64,000 bases of DNA from Jaapia argillacea MUCL 33604 (lineage: Eukaryota > Basidiomycota > Agaricomycetes > Jaapiales > Jaapiaceae). A model generated the notes under the pieces. The model was not told the DNA's origin. It ran no database searches and was given only the letters and a program-made list of their open reading frames with translations. Below, piece by piece: positions 22,903-34,568 of the stretch (its first letter is position 1; each line of letters begins with the position of its first letter). A program made the position numbers and the translations under genes. Location of the stretch: positions 124,001-188,000 of the forward strand of contig KL197715.1 in NCBI GenBank assembly GCA_000697665.1, read 5' to 3'.

Positions 22903-25900
22903 TCAGATATCCTCGTCTCTGTCTTCTATCTGCGAGGGCTTCAGCATTCCAGGGATTCTCATAGCTTGTTCCCGCTCAGCCTCCGCCTTCCTCTGCATTT
23001 CAGTTTCTTTCTCTTCAAGGAAGAGATCAGCGTTATCGCCACCAGAGAACTCCTTGAGCTGAATAAGGAAGTCACGAAGAGCGAGCTTGAATCGGTTGAT
23101 GTCTCCGTGGTTTTCTCCAAGGCTGATGACGAAAGCTTGTATGCGGGGACTATAACGAACCAAACTCAGGACAAAGCAGATCCAAAACCAAAACGCGAAC
23201 AAGACTTACGTCGCCACATGAGGGAAGGCTGTCTTGAGTAGATTCGCACAATATTCCCGCACGAAGATGGCGTTTGTAACATTAGGATCAGGCACTTGTG
23301 ATGGGTCGAACAACGGGGCGTTTAGCTGATTAGCCTCGACAAGTTGGAACATGCGTGCCAACATCAGGCTCTGTAGCTTGAAGCCGCTCTTGTGGTCAGC
23401 GTCCGTTAAAACGAAGAAGATATCTTGAACGATGCTGAGGAAGTATTGTTGGAAGAAAGCGCTGGAGACGCCCAAATCTGCGTTTGCGAAGTTGTTCACG
23501 ACTTCCAGACACACTAGAAGAGACCCATATGTCGATAGCGGACTTCAGTGAGGCTAAGAGATTGACTCACAATTCAAACCCGTATCAGCAATATCTCTCA
23601 TCGTGTGCTTGATGGCCCATATGATACTGTCCATGAACAGTTTGAATTGAGTCGGGGGGATAGTAAGGAGGGCTACATTCCCAAGTTAGGTTGGCCAGAA
23701 TATGGAAGAGACGGGTCGAAGGATCATACCAGGGAAACAGTTTAAGTTGATGGCTCGAAGGAACTTGAAGAAGCCAACCCTGTGTTCTGGGTATTCAGAA
23801 AAGTCTTGGTTAATCATATTGAGTGTAGGCTCGAAGACCGCTTCAAGGATGGCAGGGACTTGAGGCGTAAGTAATGGCTGCGGACGCAAAATGAGAATCA
23901 TCCGAAACCTGAGAATGGATACTCACCCCGAGCCGACTCGTGATAGTAGCCATCACGTTAAGGACTTCAGCGTCCCTAGCAGCGGGAACATTTCGATTAT
24001 AATCTCCCAAGATCGCGTCCAACAATGGGGGAATGAAGTTGCCATTGACTGCTTCTAGATCCTCTGCCTTTCGGATGTAGGTCTCCATCAACTTCAGAAT
24101 CTCCTTCTTCACGGTTCGCAGCTGCCGGACTTTAGGTGTCTTAGTCGCAATCAAACCTAAGAATTAATATAGCATTCGGGTAAATAGGGGCGGAAGGACA
24201 AACAGGGAGAAGGGGCAAATTCTACCTTCACGGGCGACAGTCTCGCTGATGATACTACTGACAGCTTTGTACAACCCTAGCATATCCAAGAATATACGGC
24301 CGATTTGAGGCAGGTAGAAGCTTCCGATGGACGTGCAAGCAGCCGTGTTGGTCTTCAAAACGTTGGCGAGGATCTTGATGTTGTCCATGTTACCCAAGAC
24401 GTCCATGTTCTGAGCAGCTTGTGTCATCAGGGAGTCCCACTTTGAAAAGTTCGAACTTTATCAGTAGCGATACAGGCGAAGAACACAACGACATACGGCG
24501 TTGTTTGGTAATTCCATCAATTTGGCGATCAGTTTCTCTTGCTGAGGTTTGTTGGGCTGCGCAGAGATCATATACCCAACGGCTTCGTAGAATGTGTGAA
24601 CCTATGCATAAGTGGGCCCGATCAGATAGAGGACATACAGCGAGCAACATAGAGTTACCTGTTGGGGTGACAAATCGAGAGTGATGCTGTGCAACGACCT
24701 CAAAATCTCGTCAACGAATGGTTCCTGCTCCCCTGACTGTTGCATGACGAAATGTCTCCGACACTTCTGTGCGATCTTGATGAAGGTATCACAAGCCATG
24801 TCCTGGACACCTAGATATCAAAATTGACGTTAGACGCAACAGTGTGGTCAGGGAGGAGATCATCAAACCTTCGTGCGTCTCGTGCATGAACTCGAACAGC
24901 TTGTTGACGACCGTCTTCAAGAACTTCCAATGTGCCTTGAGGAAACGCGGGTATTGGCCCACGATGTACATGATATCGGAAGCAACAACGGCCTTGTTAT
25001 CCTTTCCTCTTTTCTGCTCTGTTAAGCCGAGGAGGTCCTTGATTACGGTCACCAGGAACCGTTTCTCCGTCTCTTCGTCTGCCAAATATGCCACCAGTTT
25101 AGAACAAGATGTAGGGAAGGGAAGGGAACGTACTCATGGCAAGAGAAATGGACCCAATAGCCCAGCAAAGGGTATTGAGGTTGTTCCATGACCACTCGGA
25201 GCCGTCCACCTGCTTGGCAAGCTTCTCAAGGAGGATAGCTTCGGTGTCAACGACGTCCAAGTGGGTGAGGTAGACCAGTAGCTCGCGCATAGACTTGTAC
25301 AATACGATGGTATCGCTCTCCTTCATAAACTCCCTCACAATCTCACCTTCCTCGTTCTCCACAATCAAAACCTGCAACACCCATGAGCATCAATCCTAAC
25401 CAAGCAAATGAAGTGAACCGTCCAAACGAGCGACACTGACCTCCTCTGGCTTAACCATTCTCTCAACGACCACCAACCTCAGATTGGACAGAACATCCGA
25501 ATATATATTCTTCCTCAACGCCATCCCATTCAACATATTCCCTGCGCCGATTCCCCCGCTTCCACTCGTGCCACCAGGCCCACCTCCAAGACTCAGTCCC
25601 ATCAATAATCCACTCTCGCCAATGGGCAAACTTTGAATCTCCTCATACAACTCAGCCACCAACTTCAACCAATACTCCAAACAAATCTTGAAAATCTCCC
25701 TCTCGTCCACCTGACTGATCTTCACCAGATATAAATGCGCGTTCAACAACACATCACGATTGGACTCTGATTCAACTGCGCGGAGATGGTTGCAGAGGAA
25801 GTTGCAGAGGAAGAGAGCGAGATTGAGGACAAGTTCCTGACCGGCGTCTCCTGCGTTTGCATAGGCTTGAGCGATGTTGGTGGAGGGGGGAACCATGCGA

Positions 25901-27092
25901 TTTATCGAAGTCATGACCATCGCGAAGAGAATGACAAATTTGGGGTCGTATTCAGGGCCAACGCTAAGAGCAGCGATCTCGGCGAGACACTTGAGCGTCA
26001 CATTGCGGAAATCAGGAGCTTCGAGGAACTAGGTGGGAGAAGTCAGACGGCAAAAATAAGTGGGGTAAGAGCGACGTACGCGAGTCAACAGTAGGTCAAT
26101 GATCGTTGTCTCAAATATGTATCCCAAGGGGATCCAGTTCAGGAACCGCAGAAGAGTCTCCAGTGTAGCCCTGATCAGACTCGTCTTCTGCGCCTCTTCC
26201 AGAATCTCTTGGCACAGTTTGAATATCTCTGAGAACTCTCCGCACATTTGGTTCTTGAGAGTTTTGATCTTTGCTTGTGTCATTTGTTCTGAAGAGTAAT
26301 CAAATACTTCTTCCGATAGGAGTTTGAGGATCACCATGTTGTTTTCGCAGAGGGATAGGTTCGTTTTCGAGGATTCAACTAGTTCTGAGATAAATGTGGG
26401 CCAGTTGTGAGGCCATTCTTGTTTGAGGATCTGGGTAAGCCAGAGCGACGTGAATACAGGAGACAATGAATACGACGGTCATAGACCCACCTGAACAAGG
26501 GCGAGATTGAGTTTGTTAACGTAGGTCTTCTCCTTACGCATTGTATTCTCATCTGAAGCAACCTTGACAGTGATCCCGACAACAAAGTTCCGGATCCCTA
26601 GATACACAATAAGATACTAACTCGGACGATCATTGATTGTCACGAACCTTGCCTCTGACCATCCGGCAACGTCTTCCAACGTGTGTTGATCAACTTCTCA
26701 AGGATCTGCAGACCGATGTACTACGAACAAAGATCAGTCAGCACAGGGTTGCATCAAACATGATAGGCGGACAGACTTTGGTCTGGGGAAAGGATGCGTG
26801 TTCCAGGATGTCCGGCACTCGCGTCCACGCGTCTGGGTTTTCTTGGAACTGGGTGAGCACTTGTTGTGCCAGTTGTTGCTGTGGCAAGTCATATGAGGTG
26901 CCCCGCTGTTGCGATTTGGGCAGAAATAAAGACGTACCTCTTGTCCAGAGCTCGTGAAGAAGGCCATAACGACCTTGTCCATTAACCCAACATCGAATTC
27001 TCTCGAGAAATCCAGAATCCCCTAGAAGAAACGCGCTGTTCATCAACGTCCACGACCATCGAAGACAAGGAATCGATCCCACTGACATCCAT
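22903..27092 (-). CDS. CRM1: Exportin-1 / CRM1, copy B (Thr at the leptomycin site)
   Basis: This is a complete second exportin-1 with the same 6-nt first exon (27087-27092) and the same C-terminal residues [18 protein letters not shown] as copy A. By eye, roughly 30-40 residues differ over about 1,070, many conservative. The NES-groove helix reads [20 protein letters not shown]: the Cys of copy A is replaced by Thr (codon ACA at 25020-25022) and the residue two further on is Gln instead of Leu. Budding yeast Crm1 also has Thr (Thr539) here and is naturally insensitive to leptomycin B. The other groove residues I checked (Ile, Lys, Leu, two Lys, Ala, Met, Phe) are unchanged. I found no frame break, so it should encode a working exportin. 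Confidence 0.93.
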
Positions 27093-27815
27093 GGTTACAA
27101 GTAAATTTCTGTTCGCAGCAGGTCGAGGGGAATGAGGAGGAGGATGAGGACGACGAGAGTTACGAGATGAGGGCGCTGACTGAGGACTGAGGTTGGGCAC
27201 AGGGCGCAACGTGACCACAAACCTTCAACACCGCAAAGGCCTCCAACGTCATCTAATCTCCGACTCATTTGATCGGCGAAGGTTTATCTGCATTCGCTGG
27301 CTTGAACCCGCATCTACTAGCATCTACTACCTTCGGGGGGATGACATTGGTAGCTCCAGCCATCGTTGAAGCGCCCCCCTTCTCTAGCTCGTACACCAGG
27401 ACACCATTTTATGCGATCTCTCGATCGAGAGGACTCTGAACCTTTTTTCCTGGCAGGGTGCAGCGTCGAGTACTTTTATTCAGTAGGTTTTTACCACTAT
27501 TCGTCTCCAACTCATCTGGTTTCCAGCTTGCTGCCCAACCCTCGTACATGTATCCCAAGTTGGCTACCAGGATTCCATTCTGGGGAATTGTGGCGGATGG
27601 CAGGTCTATGTCGCGATGCTTACTTCGTTCTCTAGCTCAAAACTAAGGATTGAGTTGTAAACATATCCACAGAGTGGCCCGGGAGGTCTGTGAGTCAAAG
27701 GCTAAGATCCCTATCAGTTAGAGCCGACTGTAGTGCCATCCTTTGGATATAAACATGACTGCAATGCCAGAGAGTTCGTCCTGTGATAGTGTACCCCGAA
27801 GCGCACAAGAAAAAA
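27093..27815. other. CRM1-B upstream region
   Basis: About 720 bp between the CRM1-B start and the 3' end of U6 copy B. It holds the CRM1-B promoter, part of which resembles the sequence upstream of CRM1-A. I see no gene. Confidence 0.4.
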
Positions 27816-27938
27816 GTGCATAAATCTTGAGACCCGTAGGTCATCCACTCTGGAGAAGCGTGTCATCCTTGTGCAGGGGCCATGCTAATCTTCTCTGTAT
27901 CGTTCCAAGTTTTCGTATGTCACCCCGAAGGGGACAAG
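27816..27938 (-). ncRNA. U6 spliceosomal snRNA, copy B
   Basis: Read on the minus strand, the same 5' hairpin (TTGTCCCC / GGGGTGAC) and U6 core appear, with AACGATACAGAGAAGATTAG and CCCCTGCACAAGGATGACAC, here with the canonical GATGACACGC. A run of six T (27810-27815) supplies the Pol III terminator. It lies in the opposite orientation to copy A, about 11.7 kb away, so the pair forms an inverted repeat around TMA20 and the CRM1 genes. Ends are accurate to a few bases. Confidence 0.9.
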
Positions 27939-28152
27939 AGACAAGGAGAACTTTTAGGTGCAATCGAGCGTGCAGCGGATTTTGTTCGATGGGCAGGGAG
28001 GCCTTCGGGATTTGCCGACATAAGCGTCTTGGCCTCGGAATTGAGGTGCCGTTCAGCTTCGCAAGCCCTCAACTCATCAGCACATTTGCGAACAACAACC
28101 ATGGGGGGCTAGATGTGCCGACCGAGTCTTTCGTTCCTCATCCCCTACCGCT

Positions 28153-29476
28153 ATGCCATCGAATATCCCTGGCGTCCAACAAGCATGGCGGGCCGTTGGT
28201 AGAGGTACCCCGTCTGAGGCTCTCAGATTTGAGACGAACGTACCCGTCCCTCGTGAACTTGGTGAAGGCGAAGTCTTGGTGAAGATTCACGCAGCCTCTA
28301 TCAGTCAAGCGTACGCCCCCGTATCATCTCTGCTCGACTCTCCGTTCTGACCTTTCTACAGAGGATGGAAGATAATGAGATGGATGCCTTGGATATTCAT
28401 TCAAAGACCCTACACACCAGAATTCGATTTTGCAGGTGTCGTTGTCGATCACAACAATACGCACTTCTCGGTCGGTGATAAGGTGTTTGGTACTGATGAC
28501 AACCGTCAGTGTCTATCGCTCTTTCCCAGTCTCAACCTTCATTGACCAATTATTCTAGTGCCAACAAGTTCGTTACACCAAGGTACTCTAGCCCAGTACA
28601 TCCGTATTCCAGCTTCAAAAGTCCTTCCCCTCCCATCAGACACCACCCCTTCCCAAGCTTCTGGTATTCCTGGCTCAGCACTGACGGCTTACCGAGGCCT
28701 CTTCGAAGTCGGTGGTCTCGAAGCGGGTCAGAGCGTCTTTATAAATGGGGGAAGTTCAAGTGTAGGGATATTTGCGATCCAATTGGCAAAAGCCAAAGGA
28801 TGTAGAGTTGTCGCCAGTGCTAGTGGGAAGAATGAAGAGTTAGTTCGCAGTCTGGGTGCAGACGACGTGAGCGGGCTTGCCGTTCGACTAGTTTCAAAAT
28901 ATTGACATCGATCCCGAGTTCATTGACTATACTCTCGCCCCTTTGTCCCAAACACTTTCCTCTAATCCGCAATATCCCAAATTCAACCTTATTTTGGACG
29001 CAGTTGGCCTCGTCGACCCATCCCTTTATACCTCATGTGAAGCCTATCTTGCACCAAACGGGATCTTTGTCTCAACAGGTCCACAACCCCAAGTTTGGGG
29101 CGAAGTGTTGACAGTGTTCAAGTTGTTTTGGAACGTGTCGATGAGGCCGACTTGGTTGGGTGGTGTCCGACGGAAGTGGACGTGAGTTTCGAGTCGTCGT
29201 ACTCTGGTATCATATTCTGATGGATCATACTACAGATTCTACTCGACGGGCCTCAAGCCAGAAGTCCTTGAGACGATCACTCAACTTGTTTCGGACGGTA
29301 TGCTGTTTTCTCAAATTTCTCAGATTGAAACTCACCGTCATCCCGCCATAGGCAAGGTCAAGCCCATTGTTGACTCCGTTTATCCGTTCGAGGACGTTGT
29401 CAATGCCTATGAGCACCTCATGACATATCGAGCTGGAGGGAAGGTGATTGTTATGGTTGATCGCGAGGCGAATTAG
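28153..29476 (+). CDS. MDR-family NAD(P)H reductase, zinc-free quinone oxidoreductase type
   Basis: A medium-chain dehydrogenase/reductase without the catalytic zinc ligands of alcohol dehydrogenases. The N-terminal GroES-like half shows GEGEVLVKIHAASISQAGWK and FDFAGVVVDHNN; the Rossmann half shows INGGSSSVGIFAIQLAKAKG followed by NLILDAVG and GGKVIVMVDREAN. Six exons (28153-28310, 28362-28504, 28559-28866, 28919-29181, 29236-29297, 29352-29476) give 352 residues. It most resembles fungal zeta-crystallin/RTN4IP1-like reductases; the substrate cannot be told from sequence. It starts 214 bp from the U6-B gene. Confidence 0.85.
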
Positions 29477-32400
29477 CCCACCCTTTGTTGGATGATACCA
29501 CTGGAGACCACTGCTCCTGACCACTTCGTTCGCCCCATTTAGCGTGGGGTTCTTCTCGTTGATCTCGAATATCGAAACCATATTCTGGTTTTCGTCGTCA
29601 TGCCTCTGCTACAATATCGCCAAATTTCATTCGATGAACTAAGAACAAACTGGGTGTTGCATAATTCTCGGATGTGAGAGAGTGTGGGATGTACAGTACG
29701 ACGGATTGTTTCACAATGCGTCACGAGGCTTGATGACGGACGTCATGGATATGGCGAACTTTTAGTACTATTTCGGGAGAGGGAAGGTGATGTCACGTAT
29801 AAGATAGAAGGATGAATCTAGGGAAGATCTAGAAGATGGCCGCTAGCTTGAAGCTTGAAGCTTCGGAGTGGGCTTCAGGCTTTGGGGTGAGACATGGAAT
29901 GGGGAGGAAGAAGGGGATCGGTACAAAGTCCGTCCACCGACGAGAGGAAAGGAAACAAGAGGAGCCATGAATCTCAAGCATGACTCGCAAGGTAAGGTTC
30001 CGATGAGCACTCGAGTCAAGAGGTGCGAAAACGAATACGATACGTAAGATGAGCGGAAGGTGGCAGCATAGTTTGAATACCGACTAGGCAATCAACTTTA
30101 TGGTTCAATCGCCATCAAACACCCCATAACTCTGGGTGGCTAGATTGACTAGATTGTCCAACGTTAGGTCGTTTTCAGTGGTTTCAATCCGGAAGAAGGT
30201 TGGGATGTTATGGGGGGGATGGTGTGATTGTGTGGGGTTGCGATTCGAGAGTCGAGACGTGCCAGTGATCGAAAGTAGCCAGGTTTCATACAGGCATGGG
30301 TCCCAGTTTGTGGCGAAACATGTCGCCAAGCCAAGGCGGGCGATGGAGATACCGATAAGCTGACCACGAAACGTAAACAAACAATACTCCGGGGTATGAC
30401 ACTGCAAATGAAACCTTCATGGACCCTAGGGAATCCAGAAATAACAGCCTGATATTTTCTGACTCATTAAGCGGGTGGTTTGCTTCATGGTGAGGAGGAT
30501 GTGGAATGAGAAGAAACAGCTGGAAGGTGGTTAAAGACGATGGGTCTTCTTCTGATGTAGTCATCGGGCGTCGAAGTTTCGGGCGATTGAACGCCAAGAC
30601 GCTCCAGGGATTAGGGACGGTTCCTCAGTGTGAGGTCACCGGTGAGGCAACGTCGGCGGGATACAACATCGGTTAAACCAACGGAGAGGATTCCGCTGAA
30701 AATCACCGAAGTTGTTGGGAGCTGTCGCACCTGACGCAGTCCGCCAACAAGTGCCTGCTGGTGCGGGACCGATAGCCTTGAGTTCCTTCTATATCCACCA
30801 GACCGATGCAGTCACCAAATGTCAGAGCCACGTTTGGAAATCGGAGAGGTGCTACCCGGGTGCTCGAGGCAGATGACTGTCGCATCGTTCCACCGCGGGG
30901 AGGACAGGATCAGAAAGGATGATCCAACAATCAGCCAACTGGAACGCCCCGACACCGAGGCGAAACATGAGTGAACTCAGAGTGGACGATCGTCGAACCT
31001 TCTGCTATTCTTGTCGTCCGAACGCCACGATGCGCAAAGTGGTGATAGTCGGACGTAACTGAGCCTACATGGCTAAAGCCACGCTCTATTCAGGAACAAG
31101 GATAAGTATTAGGAAAGTGACTGCCAAACTCGGGGAAGGTAATTTGGGAGTCACAAATAGGACCCCACAATCACGACGAGTCGACGAGCTTTTGGAACGA
31201 AGAGCACGGCGAGGTGCAACTCTCGGATCTACCTCCCTGAACCAGCAGACAACGATGACTACTTGAAGTTCCGCTCGGGTACCACAGCTCCGTTGGTCAT
31301 GTGGAACGAATTGTCGGAGCCACGGTGGCGTGAAAGGGAGGTTAAAGATTAAAGGTAGATGTAAGGCTGATTGCCGTACCTCACATGCTCATCATCCAAT
31401 CTTCCGCTCGTGGGTGCCACGAGTTAAACAATAACCAGGTATTCCAACAAGGGATCAGCTGGATTGGTATAACAGTCGGAACATAGTCGTGCCCTGACAC
31501 TGGTAGGAAAATGGTATGGCCCACAGGTGCGCGGCGGCCCCTTCAACGGAGAGTACGGCTAAGTAGTTCTGGTCCCGTGAATGAATCGAGGGATTCGGAA
31601 TAGACAAAATGAACTAAAAAAATGAACGGATGAGTGAGCTGGCTTGTTATGCTTGATCAGGTGGACCGCGGGAGAAGGACTTGAAGGGAAATCACCGACG
31701 AATGAGTGCAAAAAGAAGTCTTTCCCTTCCAATACGTTATTTTATGATGACGCTGGGGAGAATTGCTGGAGGAGCGGAAACAGTTGTATGGACTTGCGGT
31801 GTAGTTGCTGTGACTTCCTCTGCGTTTTGATGCCTCAGAGACACGAAGTTTATCCTTGGAATGTTGTCAGTCCATAGCGGACAGCTTGTCCAATTACAAT
31901 CAACCCTCACTCGGAATTTCATCATTACTCGTGCGTCTGATTGGCTCAGTTGGCTCATTTCTCGCCTCCCTTGCGAACAACAACGACCTGGCGCAATTCT
32001 GCTCCATGTTTTGCCGTCTCGCCAATTGTGGATCCACCAAACGTCAATGCGCTAATATCGCTGGGATATTGCCAGCAGCCCTTCCTCGAAAGATTCACGT
32101 CATACTCGAGTCGTGTTGCGAACCATTCCTCCCAGCATCAGCAGGTGTCATTGTAACTTCAGTACTTCCGCGGAACAGGAGTGGGGTCGTGTGGACGATC
32201 TCCATCAGCCCTAGAAGAAAGATTCCCAGATACACAAACTGCCTGTGCTTGTAGACTGTGATACTTTGCCGTAAGTTTTCGATCTTTTTTTCACATCCGC
32301 TCCCTGCATTGCTCGCGAGATATGAAATCGATTGACCACGGAGAAGGGAAAGGTGCAGGTGGCTGGGTTGCACAGCAGTTTTTTTTGTTGCAGAGGCGGG

Positions 32401-32943
32401 GCTTGGTTAGCCAGTCCAGGTGATACACCCTCGACCTTACTTTCCCCTTTGCATCCTGATCATTCTTCACCCTATCAATTTTGCCCGACTCGTATACTTG
32501 TCCGAAACCTTGCCCGAGTCTAAGACTTCCATTGTGGGTTCTCATATCAAGTTCTCCGGGTTCTCCGACGCTTCAGTTCGATTGCCTCATGCCCTCCCCA
32601 ATACAAAGTTATCACACGATCTTCAAATTTTCACCAGGAGGTTGCTTATCGGTTCCCGAGGGCCAGTGTGTTTGTTTGAATAGGGTCAACGCAACACCTT
32701 ATCTATCGAGAACTAGGCTGCTGGAATCGTTATCCCTCGTGGAAAGGATTCCATTCTGACGTCTAGGAGTTACCAACGATAAGAGTAGATTAATTACATG
32801 ATGATAGCAACGCTGCTGAGACTGCACAGCCGATACCAATTCCCAAGACAGTGGAAAGACATGAGGTACAAATTTGAATAGAATAGTACAGTAAGCAAGG
32901 ACTATAGTGGGAGAGGTGGGGGAGCGGGGAGCGACAAGAGGGT
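29477..32943. other. 3.5 kb without a convincing gene
   Basis: The longest gene-poor stretch in the window. Open frames of about 60-130 codons occur on both strands (for example minus 30105-30407 and plus 31856-32254), but none shows a recognised domain or a believable splice chain. There is no terminal repeat or transposase-like sequence. A short GGCTCAGTTGG at about 31944 resembles a tRNA D-arm but no cloverleaf can be drawn around it. Confidence 0.4.
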
Positions 32944-33858
32944 CTAGCACTCTTGGAGATCAAAAAGAGGTGAAGGGTGAACATGGACGTCAGCAAAAGG
33001 AAGGGGGTCGAGCTCGAAAGGATAGAAGTAAGAATCGTCCGTGTCGATGAATATCTGGGGATGGAAACGGGATCGCGGGCGTTCCGACGGTAAGGGGATG
33101 GAAGCGGGGTCAACGAGGGAGGATGTGGAGCGTGTGAAAGGGGTGGGTGGTGCGTCGGATTCGTCATCCGAGGTGTCTTCGATGGCGTCGGGGACGGAGA
33201 GGTCATCGATATCGTCCGCGTAAGGGAGTGGATCGTCACATGTAAAATCACAGGAATGGAGGGGAAGGGATGTGGAGTCGAGCTCGAATGGATGAATAAG
33301 AGGAGGGTGGAAGGCTGGATACGGCATAGGTGGATAAATAACTGGAAGCGATACAGTTCTTGGTGGAGGCGAAGTATATTGGGACTGGCTGATAAGATCG
33401 TCCGACGAAGACATGGGCGAAATTGGGGGACTGAATGGCTCGTCGTCGTAATCCGTTGGCGAGACCGATAATTGTACGTCCATGTCGTCCTCATCCTCAT
33501 CACCCAAACTTTCCAAAAGAGAATCTAACCACTGGGCTTCGGAAGACTGGACAGATGCTTTCCCGTTGTCAACGAAAACGCCAACGTCAGGAAATACGAA
33601 CATGTCTTCTTCGTCCTCGACGACCGAGTCTTCTTCTTCCTCTTCCCGCTCATCACATCTATGTACAGTGAAATCATGAATCTTGTTGGTTTCGACGGCA
33701 GGAACATTAACTGGTTGCGATCGAATAATTGAATTTTTGAGGAGCACCCAACGGTGCAGACTGCAGTTATCCTTGACGCCGCTCCCGACGACTGAGTTCA
33801 TCTTGGAGCGGGCCATAGTGAAAAGACTGGGTGATGATGAGGAACCAACAGAGAACAT
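32944..33858 (-). CDS. Acidic, disordered orphan protein
   Basis: A single open frame of 304 codons without an obvious intron. The N-terminal ~50 residues are basic to neutral (MARSKMNSVVGSGVKDN), then comes a run of Glu/Asp (REEEEEDSVVEDEED), a possible short helix QWLDSLLESLGDEDEDDMD, Ser/Pro-rich segments (PFSPPISPMSSSDDLI) and repeated PFELD motifs near residues 190 and 280. I recognise no domain. Low complexity and the conserved-looking islands suggest a regulatory, largely unstructured protein; an intron near the start cannot be excluded. Two ACGCGT boxes lie just upstream. Reality of the gene is likely, function unknown. Confidence 0.65.
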   Translation of the reverse strand: MFSVGSSSSPSLFTMARSKMNSVVGSGVKDNCSLHRWVLLKNSIIRSQPVNVPAVETNKIHDFTVHRCDEREEEEEDSVVEDEEDMFVFPDVGVFVDNGKASVQSSEAQWLDSLLESLGDEDEDDMDVQLSVSPTDYDDEPFSPPISPMSSSDDLISQSQYTSPPPRTVSLPVIYPPMPYPAFHPPLIHPFELDSTSLPLHSCDFTCDDPLPYADDIDDLSVPDAIEDTSDDESDAPPTPFTRSTSSLVDPASIPLPSERPRSRFHPQIFIDTDDSYFYPFELDPLPFADVHVHPSPLFDLQEC

Positions 33859-34568
33859 GGACGATATTGTGGTCTAAAGTCTCGATACGCGTGCAGGGGG
33901 CCTGGAAGGGGAAGGGCGTTGAGGACGCGTGTCGTGACTCCGGAGAGGGGAGGTAGGAGAAAAGACGTACTGTGAGGCCAAAGGTTCCTTTACCGGTGTA
34001 TACGATGTACGTTCAAGGGCTCAAACAAAGTGGTACCGTTCTTGGAGGTACGGGCAAGTAAGGCAATCATACTTGTTTCTAGCTCCCGCCAGAATGATAG
34101 TGAAAGGGATGGCGACAAGACAGAGACTGTCTGTTGAAGACGCGACGAGGGAGGGCACGGACCACTTAGATGGACATGGTGGCGAAGTGACGATGATGGG
34201 GGGTTATGTGGTTGATAACTCGGCCGCGCCTCCTTTATATTGTGCGGCGAAGGCACTGTGACTCAATCAACCAATAGAAGGTTGTGGCTTCTTGCGCCAC
34301 TCCCTTGGTCCAGGGCCGAGATGACAGCAGTCCAGTCGGGACTATTCGGGCGAAAATGACCCAACACAGCTGATACGAGCACCAAACAAGCCAAACCTTG
34401 TATTGTCGTGTGATATGTCTCCGTTTGCTCATCCCTGACGCTCTCTGACCCCGGCCTTGCCAACGGCAGGACTCCAAACCAATATGATATGTGCTGTATG
34501 TACAAATTGTCGAAAGATTCTCGCGCAAAAGTCCATCAAATTGCGCGTGAAAAGGCGTCACCGTCGCA
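33859..34568. promoter_or_regulatory. Upstream region of the acidic orphan, two MCB boxes
   Basis: This 710-bp stretch lies between the orphan's start and the CDC27 stop. Perfect ACGCGT boxes occur at 33887-33892 and 33925-33930, 29 and 67 bp upstream of the ATG. ACGCGT is the MBF site of G1/S genes in yeasts. No further gene is seen. Confidence 0.5.

Noticed and set aside
22903-27092. CRM1 copy B as a pseudogene
   Set aside because: All exons I compared with copy A keep the frame, splice sites and the full C-terminus; substitutions are mostly conservative.
31941-31965. tRNA-like D-arm GGCTCAGTTGG
   Set aside because: No acceptor stem, anticodon arm or TTCGA arm can be placed around it.
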